Assembly: GCA_010014835.2 (NCBI GenBank)
Contig: JAAAKB020000005.1
Location: 231,486 to 255,762, forward strand
Direction: 5' to 3'
DNA length: 24,277 nt
DNA from: Apostichopus leukothele
Lineage: Eukaryota > Echinodermata > Holothuroidea > Aspidochirotida > Stichopodidae
Under the pieces are notes generated by a model. The model was not told where the DNA came from. It did not search any database and was given only the letters and a program-made list of their open reading frames with translations. Both the position numbers and the translations under genes were made by a program. Shown piece by piece: positions 10,809 through 22,500 of this stretch; position 1 is the first letter of the stretch, and each line of letters begins with the position of its first letter.

Positions 10809-12007
10809 CTGGAATCGAAACAAAAGAGATTTAAGAATGAATCAACATGTTTAGGTTGTTAGGTAGTTGGTGGCAGACTCAGTCAATAAAGTATAATTCA
10901 GGTTTCATATTTTGCTGAAGAAGGCATTTCAACACATGTCATTTTTTTCATATTCATTGGATGGTAATGTTGTCGACAAATAAGCAAATTTGGTCAATTT
11001 TTGACACAAAGCTAACCTCTTTAGTCTTGCACTTTTAAGTATGACTTGTGAACACAATAAGGAAACTGTTTCATATCAACTCTACGATACTATTAAATTA
11101 TGATATATTCTTACAACTTGTGTTTTTAAGCATGCTGGAAACATCAGAGGTAATGAAGCTACGTTACTACTGAGAATTACTTAGAATTTAAATGTTTATG
11201 AAAATGCAGGTTGTCCTTTTTTTATCATAATTTAACCACTTTTGTTTTTCTACAGTTTTAGAATCTATGAATATTTATGTCAGTTTCTAAATATGATAAA
11301 TCAAATGATTGATCACTGACAAACAGCTTAAATTAAACTTCTTAAATACAAAGGCAAGTGTGTAATTCATTAATGTGAGAGATCCCTCTTTATGTACTAT
11401 ACTCAAAAAATACAAAGAAAGAATGCAATAGCAAAGAAAAAGAGAACACCAAAAATGAACTTGGTGCAAACTAACCTCACCCTACATTCTTTGCACTATA
11501 AACAGGAATTACTAACCTTCCACAGTTACTTCTTGTTCATGTTTTGTTTTCACTAAAATCTACTTTCACCTTCATTATTACCAGAGTAACATTACAACAC
11601 CATTATAATCATATAGCAATAATTATAGGTAGTCTTAATCTAAGGTAACAATACCATCCCATGTATTCACCAGACAGCACCTTACACCATTATAAACATA
11701 TAACAATAATTATAGGTAGTCTTAATCTTAGGTAACAATACCTTCCCATGTATTCACCAGACAGCACCTTACACCATTCTAATCATATAGCAATAATTAT
11801 AGGTAGTCTTAATCTTAGGTAACAATACCTTCCCATGTATTCACTAGACAACACCTTACACCATTATAAACATATAACAATAATTATAGGTAGTCTCAAT
11901 CTTAGGTAACAATTAATACCTTCCCATGTATTCACTAGACAACACCTTACACCATTATAATCATATAACAATAATTATAGGTAGTCTTAATCTTAGGTAA
12001 ACAATAC
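10809..12007 (-). other. Intron inside LIM3
   Basis: A 1199-base intron with donor gtattgtt and acceptor TTTCGATTCCAG. About a third of it (11597-12007) is the 87-bp array. The remainder (10809-11596) is AT-rich; the minus-strand open frame at 11287-11469 is unlike any family and is taken as chance. Confidence 0.8.
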
Positions 12008-12036
12008 CTTCCCATGTATTCACCAGACAGCACCTT
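11597..12036 (-). repeat. Five-copy 87-bp tandem array that includes the exon end and 5' splice site
   Basis: Units lie at 11597-11683 (87), 11684-11770 (87), 11771-11857 (87), 11858-11948 (91) and 11949-12036 (88 bases). The last unit contains the real exon end (12008-12036) and its donor. In the other four the matching 29 bases differ from the exon by one, zero, two and two bases respectively, and each keeps the GT of the donor (GGGAAG|gtatt, or GGGATG|gtatt in the unit farthest from the exon). The intronic part of the unit is AT-rich. The array therefore grew by tandem duplication of a segment spanning the exon-intron junction. Confidence 0.95.
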
Positions 12037-12134
12037 CTTACATACAGTGCACTTGAAACACCATACATGCCAGTGTTTGTCTAGCGCCACCAATGCTTGG
12101 CCTTGTGAGATTATATCACCGCAGTTGAAGCAAC
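12008..12134 (-). CDS. ABLIM: ABLIM exon: first two thirds of LIM3
   Basis: The exon is 127 bases, entering in phase 1 (C|GT gives arginine) and leaving in phase 2 at GGAAG|gtattg. Its 41 full codons encode C-F-N-C, then GQALVALDKHWHVWCFKC, T-V-C and KKVLSGEYMG: six of the eight LIM3 ligands (C-x2-C, H-x2-C-x2-C-x2-C). Vertebrate ABLIM has GQALLALDKQWHVSCFKC at the same place, so the family call is secure. The last 29 bases and the donor are copied four more times downstream in the intron (see the 87-bp array). Reading on past the donor gives a stop (TAA) at 11949-11947, so intron retention or use of a decoy donor would truncate the protein inside LIM3. Confidence 0.95.
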
Positions 12135-12849
12135 CTGTGATGAAAGAGAGCAAAGAGAGAGAGAGAGAGAGAGAGAGAGGTTACGCTGGTGTCGGCGTTG
12201 TTTAACTTATTAACTGGTTGCATAATTAAAAATCATTTTGGTTTTCAGATTTATTACCTCACCAGATTCATCTGTGAGTTATTGCTTTTCTCTTGGATAA
12301 AAGAATTAACAGTCACATTCATACAGACCATTGAGTACAAATGATAGATTCTAACATGTCCTCGCTTGTTGATCAAAGAAAGAAATAATGAGATGGAGAA
12401 AACTGTATACAGTCAGAAAGACACACAATTCAACCAGTTTAAGATATCACCTTATTTTGGAATCATCTTATAGCTTGTTTCTATGTTGTGTCCTCAGAAC
12501 CCAGATAATTAAACTCATACCTTACTCCCTCCACAAAACAAGAAGAAGAAAATGTCACACATTACATGCATGATTCTGTTCCTGTTGATGAACAGAACGC
12601 AGCCCAGACAACTAACCATATGGATCGACACTAAACATAACAAAGTTCAACATGAGCTATAACCAACCATACACATTTGATATGCCGGCAGCTCTAAGCA
12701 AAAAAACACAGCTATGGGACTACTACTTAAAATGTCTATTATGCTATTGTAATAATTTCTCAACGGCACATAATATGACATTCCTCCATGCAGCTGTATA
12801 CTGGCAAACACTATAAGGCTATGACGGATCTATGATATGTAACACTTAC
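12135..12849 (-). other. Intron between LIM2-end and LIM3 exons
   Basis: A 715-base intron with donor gtaagtg and acceptor TTTCATCACAG. Apart from the GA/CT microsatellite next to the acceptor I see nothing special in it. The plus-strand open frame at 12388-12573 resembles no family. Confidence 0.75.
12144..12180 (-). repeat. (CT)n microsatellite serving as the polypyrimidine tract of the LIM3 exon
   Basis: On the plus strand this is a nearly pure GA run (GAGAGAGAGAGAGAGAGAGA and flanking imperfect units). On the minus strand it reads as CT repeats that end about 10 bases before the acceptor CATCACAG of exon 12134-12008. It is the only pyrimidine-rich stretch near that acceptor, so it probably is the tract bound by U2AF. 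Confidence 0.8.
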
Positions 12850-13016
12850 GAATATTGGCACCCTCTGACTGAATTGGCCTTTCTGCTTCATTAGTGCCGT
12901 TCATTGTGGTGGTTTCTTTCTTGCTGAGGATCGGCCCGTCGGGGTCATCTGAACAGCTGTCACAGAGGACATCTTTACCGTTGTAGGTCACCTTCTCACC
13001 TGGAGGCAACGGTGAC
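12850..13016 (-). CDS. ABLIM: ABLIM exon: end of LIM2 and LIM2-LIM3 linker
   Basis: The exon is 167 bases long, enters in phase 2 after CCTTTTCTCAG and leaves in phase 1 at ATTC|gtaagtg, a strong donor. It encodes 55 full codons. The start contains PPGEKVTYNGKDVLCDSC, which matches the last strand and final C-x2-C ligands of ABLIM LIM2 (PPGDRVTFNGRDCLCQLC in vertebrates). A polar linker of about 33 residues follows (DDPDGPILSKKETTTMNG and on). The following split codon, C|GT, makes the arginine just before the first cysteine of LIM3. A homologous but different exon at 24085-23872 begins in the same phase, so the two compete for the same upstream donor. Confidence 0.93.
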
Positions 13017-16000
13017 CTGAGAAAAGGAGAAACGAGGAATCGCTGATATCATAATCTGAGGCAGATCGAGAAAGAGGGGTGGGGAGGGGGATGTTTCCCA
13101 GGGGTCACTGAAGCAGACTCTCCATGTACAGAGGGCCAGGGAGCATTCTTCCCCCTAAGGGCTTAACGCAAGGTTTTGCTGATAAATCCATATTTTGGGG
13201 GCGCCTGGAAAGGGCATGTACAACCTCACGTCATAAAATTTGTAGAATTCATGGAATCAATACTTACTTGCTACTTCAGAAATGAACAAAATTACACTAG
13301 CAAAAAAAATACCTGAGATATTAAATTGACTATTTACAAATGATGGTCTGAAACTTTATAGGAAAGACTTATTTAAAAGCTGTTTAAGTTTGATTCATGG
13401 TATCTTGATGAGTTTGAAAGAGACCAAGAAACAAATATGTGGTTAGCTTGCAGAAGCGGTTACTGTGAGAGAAGTGGTGTTGTGAGAGACAAGAAAATAA
13501 ACACACATCATTCTTTGGAATATCAATGTGGTAAAGTGTGAGGTACCCTGTCATACGAAAGAACAATATTATTAGTCCTTCTGAATATCGTAGACTCTGC
13601 TCCAGTCATTTTAAGTCATATGATAATTCCAATTTCCTTAAATGTAATTTCTTCTGTTCTGCTCCAAATATATCATTTGATGTTATTTCCAAATTTACCA
13701 CAGGCTATTAACAATCTGCTTTTAATGATATACAAACATTTAAATGAGGGAGGCATCCTTACTACTCATTTTAAATTGCTACAAATCATAATTTAGTAGC
13801 TGTTGCTCGTTAAATATAAAACCTATAGATGCAGAATCTAGTTTCTAACAAACCTGTCAATTAAATGATTATATACACCACAAATACTTTAATTACATGT
13901 TTGTGTTAGGAACCTGTTTTTTTTATCATACAAATTTTCTTTAATATTTGGGATGTCCTGCAACTATACTTTAAAATAAACATCTCAGAAAGTTTTTGAT
14001 GCAACATTGTAAATAGTTTCATTTACTGTAAATGGCAAGTTCAGGCCATCTTTGTTCAAGTGTAAAGAACTTTGCATTTTCCATTTTCATTAAGTCTAGG
14101 AGCAATTTTGTAAACTATAGAATCAGGGAGGTTTTTCTTTTATGCTTGAGTCTATAATTACTGTCAGCAAGAGACTCCAACATGAGCTGTCTCACTGTCA
14201 ACCTAGGTTACTATAGTAACTAAAATTTGTTATGAAAAAAACTTAGCTTTTGTTTTCTCAGGAAGACTGTTGTCTACCTCTAAACTTTGAGATTTCTTAA
14301 ACTAATTAAACCTTCCGTGATTTTACCTACTTCTTTACAGAGATACAGGTCTGATGATCGGGTAATCAGTGATACGATAAGGACTAGTATCTTCCAACTC
14401 CCACAATGCATGTAATTTAATTTGAAGTGCAGAAAAGTACATTTCTTTGATTAAACCATCTGGGTCTCACAAATCTGTCAGGAGCACAGTGAGAGGCTTA
14501 CAATGGTGTGTAGATATATACTGCAATGGAATAAATATTGCATCTAGCTAAAATGACACTTTGGGAACAAAATTGATGAATTTTACAAATATATTCATTA
14601 CATAATTTATCATCAATTTGATTTCAAACATTCTATTTGTTGACAGAGCAAACTGTTCTTTATTTTACTTTTACTTTTACTGAAAGTGAGGGTAGATCAA
14701 GTTTTCATTGCGATAGAATTGTCAAAATAAACTACAGACGTTTAGGAAATGCAGTAGGAATGGCTGTCTCAGGCATGGAGATCGAGACCTGGATATACGT
14801 TTTTGCAGCATTTGATCATTGCATTGTACGTGTTTCTGTACTTGTACCACAATGCAAAGTTTGTTACAATAATGGCAGCTTAATATATGACTTCCATTCC
14901 TTTACATAAAATTTGAATGGGTCATACCATTTTTGTCATTATTCTTCCAACTTGGCATTGGATATAATCCAACAGTGCTCTAACAGAGTTTATCCAATTG
15001 AGTCCAAATTGGCTTAGATAATCTGCATACATTTCAATGAGAAATACTTGAACATACTAACATTATAGTTAAATTTACCCTGTTCAGTGCTTTGGGATGT
15101 CCCTGAGGTTTCAATGAGATATAATCTCTCAAATTATCTGATTAACTATTGGAATGTACTCTTTCGGACTTGTGACTTACTTTGTCTTCAAATCTTTTTT
15201 ACTTTTTGATATAGGCTACAAATAAACCAGAGGATGTACATCTCAAATTGTGAGGGTGAATGATCTCACTTCACCAAATAGCATCTTCTAAATTTATTAT
15301 AAAGTCTTTTTATATGCAGGGAGAACCCATAATACCTCAATTTAAATCACTGATCAGAAAGGTTGTCACCCATATGTGGGGCTAAGCCAATTTACGAACT
15401 GGAGAAGACTATTTTTATCAAACTGGAAAGATTCGAGGCACCAGCTCATTCACAGGTTCATCAACAGTGACGGCAACATAGTAAGATGTGCATATTGCAT
15501 TAGTAGGAACCCTTGCAGGATGTAACATTAGCACTTCAATAGATGCCCACCATTGAAGATGACACTACCTTTAAACTACATGATATATACACATGCACAT
15601 ATATACATACATGATATATAATATGTTTCCATTATTCCTTCCGACTTGCGTGATCAAAACATGCATTTCCTGTCCGCAATTGAGATCTGCCGATCGGAAC
15701 AGTGGGAGTACTTGCAAGCCTAGCCAATGCTTCCCAGATACCGAAATATACCAACAGCTGTGTGTTAAGCAATTAGAGTAAGTGAAACCTGAGTTGTGCA
15801 AGATTATATAAGAGGAGTGGCTGCTTCAGATACATATGAAACCAAAGAACTGTGGAGGAAGAAAGCTCATTAAGTGGACAGCTTAAAATAATTCACTGCC
15901 TTTGGTGGGAAGCATTATATGCCTATTGGACATTTCACATTTTTCCAAATTGTGCAGTTTTGATTAGTCTGTTGATGGAAGCTATAGGAGATCACTGTGA

Positions 16001-16252
16001 TAAATATGTCACATGCAAACTAAAATAAAAAAAAACAAAGAGAAAAAGAAGGGGGAAAAAACATTACCAAACTGCTAACAATACCTGATCCCAAAGTAAA
16101 ACATACCCAAAACACAAAACACAAGTGCATTGAGATGTCGTTGACATTATTAGTTGGATTACATTAGCAATCTGATACACCTGACAATATCCCATCTTGT
16201 GACATGTGCATGCTTACCAGGTGTCCATGTTTTGATGTCTGTTGGCCACAAA

Positions 16253-16265
16253 TGACCTTTGACCT
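16253..16265 (-). promoter_or_regulatory. Perfect DR1 motif (AGGTCA-A-AGGTCA)
   Basis: On the minus strand the 13 bases read AGGTCAAAGGTCA, the consensus DR1 site bound by RXR heterodimers, HNF4 and COUP-TF type nuclear receptors. The motif fit is exact. Its location inside a repeated sequence in an intron means function is only a possibility. Confidence 0.3.
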
Positions 16266-16379
16266 CCACTACAAACAAGGCTTTATTAATATGAGCCAAT
16301 CTCCGATTAAGAATGAAAGCAGCTCAATTTCCTAACTTGAGATACCATGTTACATGCATGCTTATTCATCTTACTGAGA

Positions 16380-16392
16380 TGACCTTTGACCT
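16380..16392 (-). promoter_or_regulatory. Second perfect DR1 motif
   Basis: Identical 13-base DR1 site, 127 bases from the first and on the same strand. A third, imperfect version is at 16642-16654. Confidence 0.3.
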
Positions 16393-18185
16393 CCACTAAA
16401 CAACAGACTTGATGTACTCACTATCGGAAAACCACGTACAAAGATTTGAAATCCATCAAAGCTTTGCTTCTAGAAATGTTGTATTTACAAGGTTTTCATA
16501 TCACAACCTCTGCTTTGGGCTTCTAGCTACCAAAAGGAATAGTTTACATTTTTAACATTAATGTTATTGGGCATAATCAAACTGAGAATCCTCCCATCTT
16601 GAATCACGGTGTTTACAAGATGCTCACATCTCAGCTGCTATTGACCTCTGACCACTCCTAAAACAATAGGCTTCCAGAACTTAACATGGGTCATCCACAT
16701 ATAATATATAAGATCCATCCATCCCCTACTTGATACATACAAGCATGATGTCAAACACAAATACATGTGTACACACGATAAAAAAAAATTAAAAAAACCC
16801 ATCTATGATCAAACAAGCTCAATAAAAGGTAGTTACAAAAATCCTTTGTTCAAAATGTGTTTAACAAGTACAGAAAAAAAAAGTATCAAGATCTATGGAT
16901 CAGAATTATGTTGGGCGTCCATCTGCTTTTCACTGCTATTGATGAAGTATATCCTACTCCATACCATTCATAATGTTTGTATATATTGCTACTACTTCCC
17001 TCATACGGATGAACATGTTTCCAAATTATTTTCAATATTATGGCACCTTAAAACGGATAACACCAATTAAAGAGCAAATACGTCTCAAAAATGGAACCAT
17101 ACATGCATTTATTACTGATATGTAATTACACCATCCATTGGTCGATTTAAATATATACGAACCCTATAATCTCATTTGGTATAACACGTATTGCCGTCAA
17201 ATAACGGAAACAGACACTGAATATTTCACCATGGACATGGTTTATCCTTGTAGTTAATAATCAAAGAACACACCACTCTTTGGATAGACTCAGACTGATA
17301 TAACATAAAGCAGAAAACACATTCTGAAGGCACCAAAATGAAACTAAATATTCCAAGCATAATCTTTGTTTCTTATGAATCCAAGATTGATGAGATAACG
17401 GACCAAACACGTTTTGAATATACCTAACCGTCTGTTACACGACGGTTTTTATTACACTGACTGATTTCTCTGGTGAGCTGTTATCCGAAATAAATCTGCA
17501 AGGAAGGGATAGAGTAACGTCGACTTGATTTAGGTCCAAGGGTGAAAATATCAAATGTTTCTTCTGAGTAGGTACTAAAAATTTCATGTTAGGGACTAAA
17601 AATTCTTTGAATTATATTGTAAATATAAGAAAATAAAAATAAAGTTTTGATACCTTAAATCTTATATAAATGTCATTAAAAAATTAGGAATTAAAATTGT
17701 AATTCTGTCATTATTGTATTTAATTCTTTACATTTAGCATATACTGCTGTCATAAGGTCAAATTTTTTTTTTAATTCTCTGTCCACATTTCATGTTTACA
17801 ATTTAAGCAGTGGTTTTGAGGTTTGCCAGCTTCCTACATCATGAAATGCCACAAAACCATAGTAAGGCACCCCGATCTGCACATTGTTGCATTTTTGTGG
17901 TATATCTTGGAAAGTTTTAAAGGCAGTTTGCTATGTAAAACTGCATGAACCATACCTTGCAAGTTAATAATTTTCCAATATATTAAGAGCCATGACTTGT
18001 CTTTTCAGAGTCACAACATGTTCAGGCCAGTACGGTCAACCACTGATGTGAATGAAATCCAGATGATTGACTTGAGCCATCAGTTTTTAGGACATACATA
18101 TCAACTAAGTGAACGTCGATAGAAGAAGAAGCACAATGTAGTTGGCATTCTGTACACATTCAACTTATGGCTATACCAAGGTCTA

Positions 18186-18204
18186 CCCCCCCCCCCAACC
18201 CCCC
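18186..18204. repeat. C-rich run
   Basis: Eleven C, two A and six C in a row on the plus strand, low complexity. A similar C-rich run closes the window at 24251-24277. Confidence 0.9.
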
Positions 18205-19095
18205 AAGACTGATATATGAATATTCATCCACTTAAGATGGTTTTAAGTTTCAGCTATGCAAGCTTTTGTCATTAAAGAATCAATAAATCCAGACATTCTA
18301 AAGAGTGACCAAATCTATACTACACTTGTGAGATCCTTGTCAAGTTTTGATATGATAGGTCAACTCAAGAACAGATATGCATCTATAGAATATTGATTTA
18401 CTTGTTTTCACAATTTTTCATTTGTACCAGGTCACAACCACAAATAAAACTCTGAAAAGATTGAGACCTAAAATTTCTTGGAATATTTCCAATTTTATAA
18501 CCGTAGAATCTTCAGTACTTTGTTTACTGTTTAGAGTAGTCAGAAATTAATTTTGATTCTTGATAAACAAACAAGTTCCATAATCTATTTGTAGTAGATG
18601 CTTGACACAAAATCCTTTGACAATAATTTCTAATTTACCAGGTGATGGAACAAACATCGCAGTCTTACACAGTTATAGTAGTGGCAGGACTTATGCATGG
18701 ATTAATCCCTCGCGACCAACCCAGGCAGAAGATCTCACTTTTAAGGACGCAAGCAGTAAATATCATATATTAAACATGCAAATATCTGCAAGACCTTGCA
18801 GGTTAGCAGTAAAAAAGCAATTAAGTTAGGGGGTTGTACAGTATAAATTGCAGGTGAAGAGAACTCAGCTAGACAAGGTTATACTATAGCAGAAAAAAGA
18901 AGATTTAATCATTAAATGATGTTAAGGTAGCAATGTTATAAGTTGAATGCTACCGGCTTTACAGCTGCAGTTGGTTGTCGAATTGCAACTTTGTTTCCCC
19001 CGACCTGACCAAACCAAGTAAACATTTACATAATTAATTACATAATTAGATACCGGCTCAGCTTTATACTAAACTACATGTTCTATATGTACAAA

Positions 19096-19192
19096 ATCAT
19101 GTTTGTCCTTCCTGCTTTGTAGCTATTTAGTCCAAACTTCTCTGTTCTGTAAATTCAATGTCATATTATGTCTTTACCTTTGGAAACCCTCG
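19096..19192. repeat. Dispersed direct repeat, copy A
   Basis: About 97 bases that share CATGTTT, TTTAGTCCAAACTT, TCTGT, an ATATTAT/ATATTTT block, TTTGGAAA and CCCTCG, in that order, with copy B at 19474-19572. The copies are in the same orientation, about 380 bases apart. Confidence 0.75.
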
Positions 19193-19295
19193 TCTCTCTA
19201 ACCTGAAAGAGCCATATATTAATGTATGTCGTCCAGTTACAGAGTTGTTGACAATTCATTATCATGGACGGTAAATACAGTATGAATCTAAGAGA

Positions 19296-19360
19296 CTGAC
19301 TTCGGTCAGCTTGCGGCTTTGATAAGCCAATGATGGCTTCTTTGCAAGTTCCTGCTTGCA
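19296..19360. other. Cluster of three short perfect hairpins
   Basis: CTGAC-TTCG-GTCAG (19296-19309, a TTCG tetraloop), GGCTT-TGAT-AAGCC (19315-19328; the AAGCC can pair instead with GGCTT at 19335-19339) and TGCAAG-TTCCTG-CTTGCA (19343-19360). They lie between the two copies of the direct repeat above. No known RNA family is recognised. Confidence 0.35.
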
Positions 19361-19473
19361 GGAGGATCTAAAATACATACATATGTATCACTGATACTCA
19401 CATTGATACATAACTGGAATGGATATATTCCCTTAGTAGCCTTAAGCTGCAGTGATTGCAATGTGGATAATAA

Positions 19474-19572
19474 ACCATGTTTCTTCTTCCAGATTATACA
19501 CTGTTTAGTCCAAACTTTTCTGTCCTATGAAATTTGATATAATATTTTCTCTTTCCATTTGGAAAACCCTCG
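19474..19572. repeat. Dispersed direct repeat, copy B
   Basis: Partner of 19096-19192, diverged but collinear. No terminal inverted repeats or target-site duplications were recognised, so the type of element is unknown. Confidence 0.75.
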
Positions 19573-22500
19573 TTGAAGTTAATATTAACTGAATCCATCG
19601 ATTTCTGGTGCCGTTTTGGTAGACTGAATTAAGTATAAACAGATTTACACTTTTCAGGGGCCTTTAATATCTTTCCTTTTATTAATCATGAATGATATCG
19701 CCAGATTTGAGCAAATTCAACCAAACAAATTTGAAGCATCCGGTTATGTGTTTTGGTTTGAAAGAATAAGATATAAAGAAAGGGTACATTTAGAACTATG
19801 GAAATCTGAGACTTTTATATCCACTCTCCGCGCTGAAGTTTGGTGACATTTCATAATAAAGTCCACCTCTTTCAAATTTTCTGCTGGCATCAAATATCAA
19901 CATGGTTTTTACATTAAACTGCTTAAAGGTAGTCAGTATAGGCCCCAAATTATAGCACGCTACAATTGCTAGAAGTTTTCAAAAAGTATTTTCCTGGAGG
20001 TCTTTACTCTCCAATTTGTTCTCAGACAATTTTTAAGGAGCACACAAGATGACTGAATGTTTAAGTGAGGACAGTTCCCTCGAAGGTTGTAATAAAAATA
20101 GTTCAAGAATTTTGACCAAAGGTGACCATATTTAAAATATCTAGCATATTTGGGCCAATACAGCATACCTTTAAGCTTATATGACTCAACATGTCCGCTG
20201 CACATGATCTGCTACATTCTGAAGAAAACGAGGTGGTTAGATAAATGTACCCCAATGCAAAAATGAAGATCGCCTAACCTTTACTTTTTGTATAAAATGT
20301 GACTAATGGAAATTTCCACCTGAGGTGGAATTGATCATGGCAGTCGTATAACATTCAACACTTTGAACTTATCGCAATTATTATTCAGGCTGCAACCTCT
20401 CTGAAATCTAGGTATATACCTCTCCAAGGCCGCTTGATGGGGACATTTAGAGGGATCCATGAAGTGAAAACCTGTATAAACCTTGATTCAAATGATCCTC
20501 TTGAGAGCTTAAGTAAGTCTCAATAATAATCATGGTCACACTACGATGTTGTCACTTTTCTAGGGTTTAGTATAACCTATTCACGGATATGCATGCAGCT
20601 GTGAGCCAGATATAGGATATCATGAAAGTATAGACCTGCATCTAATGATAGTCTATCTGTTGTAGAGGAATTAAAATAAAAAGAATTATATCCTAGTTGT
20701 AGTTTGCATCAATATATGATACCAGTGTATGATAATTGCATATGTAATTACTCTAGCTGAGTGCAGGTTTAATACATGTTGAGCTACTAAACCTGTATTA
20801 ATACTTCATGTTTGTCAAAGCCTTGTAGACAGTTTTCTAAAATAGAAAATTTTAAGTCTCATTCCATTACATAAAAGCTACAGACAATATCCATAAATAT
20901 ACTATTACCCTACAGATAGGCATGATTATATAGTACATAGTTTGCTGTTAAGAAGGCAAAAGGAAATTTATCCAAGTTTGTTTTTGATGATCATCAGTTG
21001 TCAGCTGGGGCATAACCCCCTTTCTTGTGCTCCGGTTGGAGGTACGTGAGGGACTAAGATGCTATTAAAGTCATCAAGGGGAGGGGGTGGAGTCCCCACC
21101 CATTTGAGAACTTTTTGGTAAAATGGAGGGTACTTACATGCAAAAATGGTGGTGCTATATAAGCAGTAGGCAATATAGCAATTGCTAAAAAATACTCACA
21201 TTTAAACAATATAACAGTTAAAGATTTCATCAAAGAAGTGTTCGATTCATGCCTAAATTTTGCACAACATATTGTAAAAATATGTACCTGCAATGTCAGT
21301 TGTATGCTAAAATCATATCACAGAAATCTAGATGTTTATACTGCAAACTCCCAACAGGTACAATTTCAGTGGCCCAGAGATGCTGGAATATCAAACCAGG
21401 GACCTTTGATTGAAACTTACGTTTTATCTATCTAGTCTGCTGACTCATAATTTTACCCTTTTATAACCAGAGCTCTTTCTTGTCTTACATATTCGTTTTT
21501 GGTTTTCTGAGAGACAATGTTTGAAAAAATTCAAGGTTTTAAAAACTTGAAGCAATTTTATGGAATACTTTAGGGCCAAGATTTGGATAAGTTGTCATTC
21601 AATCTGATTATGACTATATACCTCACATGATTTATGATGGAAAGCTGAAAACAATCTTGAAAATATTCAAATTGACTGAAATTTTATTCTGAATTCATCA
21701 ACGTTACAAATATTATACTTGATACATAAGCTGAAAACTAACCTGACCATATCATTAGATTCTAGTACAATTGATGACCAACATAGCTGCCCATGTAACA
21801 TATATACTGAAGCACTACACAGGAGCCAATTAAGCCCTATGTAATGCAAGCCATGGAGATCTAGCTAACTAGCAAATGTAAAATGAGAAGAGGCCTATAC
21901 TTTCTCCAGAATTACACTGCCTATGGGAAAAACCAAAACAAATGAAAGATATATATATCAGGCCTAGGATTTCACAAGTTTAGCCACAGCTTGCTGAAAA
22001 ATTCCAGGGCTTAATAAATGTACCTGGGCTCAAATCAAGTTCTCACTTCTGGCATATTCCTGAATGAGACCTACAAGACAAAATCAGTTACTGTACAGGC
22101 TTATATGGCAGAAGCCAAACAATTTGCTGATAATAAGTGGTAACGATAGTTACAAAAATCATTCCAAATCTTTGACTGACGACTTTTTTAACCGGCTTAC
22201 CATGTTTTTAAGGTGTTAACGAGTACCGGCAGTAGATGGCCAGTGCCATTTGTTCTACTGGCATATGACAGGCTCCAGTGACATTAAGCCAATAAATAGC
22301 CTGAGTTTAGAAGCTTGGGCGTACAGTGCTCACATGCGGGCTCACTAGCTTACATGACATAATTTATATGTATGTGTGTGCAGCAAGATGATCAATTTGT
22401 ACAGCGATACCACAATTGTTATTCCTCACGGTTGGACTGAATTTATAGTGCCTAACATATGGTTGCTATACTCGAACAAACATGGTCCCTATGGGTATCT

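Larger units (their letters stand above)
449..13016 (-). other. ABLIM: Gene span in window: actin-binding LIM protein (ABLIM/UNC-115 family), partial, seven constitutive exons
   Basis: Seven exons on the minus strand join in consistent phase (starting phase 2, then 1, 2, 0, 1, 0, 0, and leaving in phase 1) and read without a stop for about 249 residues. The product covers the end of LIM2, LIM3, LIM4 and the start of the linker. Zinc ligands are complete: LIM3 has C-x2-C, H-x2-C-x2-C-x2-C and a final C-x2-D; LIM4 has C-x2-C, H-x2-C-x2-C-x2-C and a final H-x2-C. Known members have four LIM domains, a long disordered linker and a C-terminal villin headpiece; they bind F-actin and act in cytoskeletal signalling, for example axon guidance. 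The N-terminal part (LIM1, first half of LIM2) lies above 24277 and the C-terminal part below position 1. The assignment rests on remembered family sequences, not on a search, but the match across five exons is close. Confidence 0.93.
16190..16690. repeat. Three diverged copies of a repeat carrying TGACCTTTGACCT
   Basis: Three patches share TGACCTTTGACCTCCACTA (16253 and 16380, identical over 19 bases) or TGACCTCTGACCACTCCTA (16642), followed by an A/C-rich part and a CAGACTT/GGCTTC-like word. TCCCATCTTG precedes the first and third. They look like old fragments of one dispersed repeat, family unknown. Confidence 0.55.

Noticed and set aside
12014-12205. 63-codon plus-strand open frame
   Set aside because: It is antisense to the LIM3 exon and runs into the GA microsatellite.
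20314-20330. Perfect hairpin TTCCACC-TGA-GGTGGAA
   Set aside because: A single 7-bp stem in 24 kb is expected by chance and nothing around it suggests a function.
21238-21250. GTTCGATTC, a possible tRNA or SINE B box
   Set aside because: No matching A box or cloverleaf stems at the right distance on either strand.
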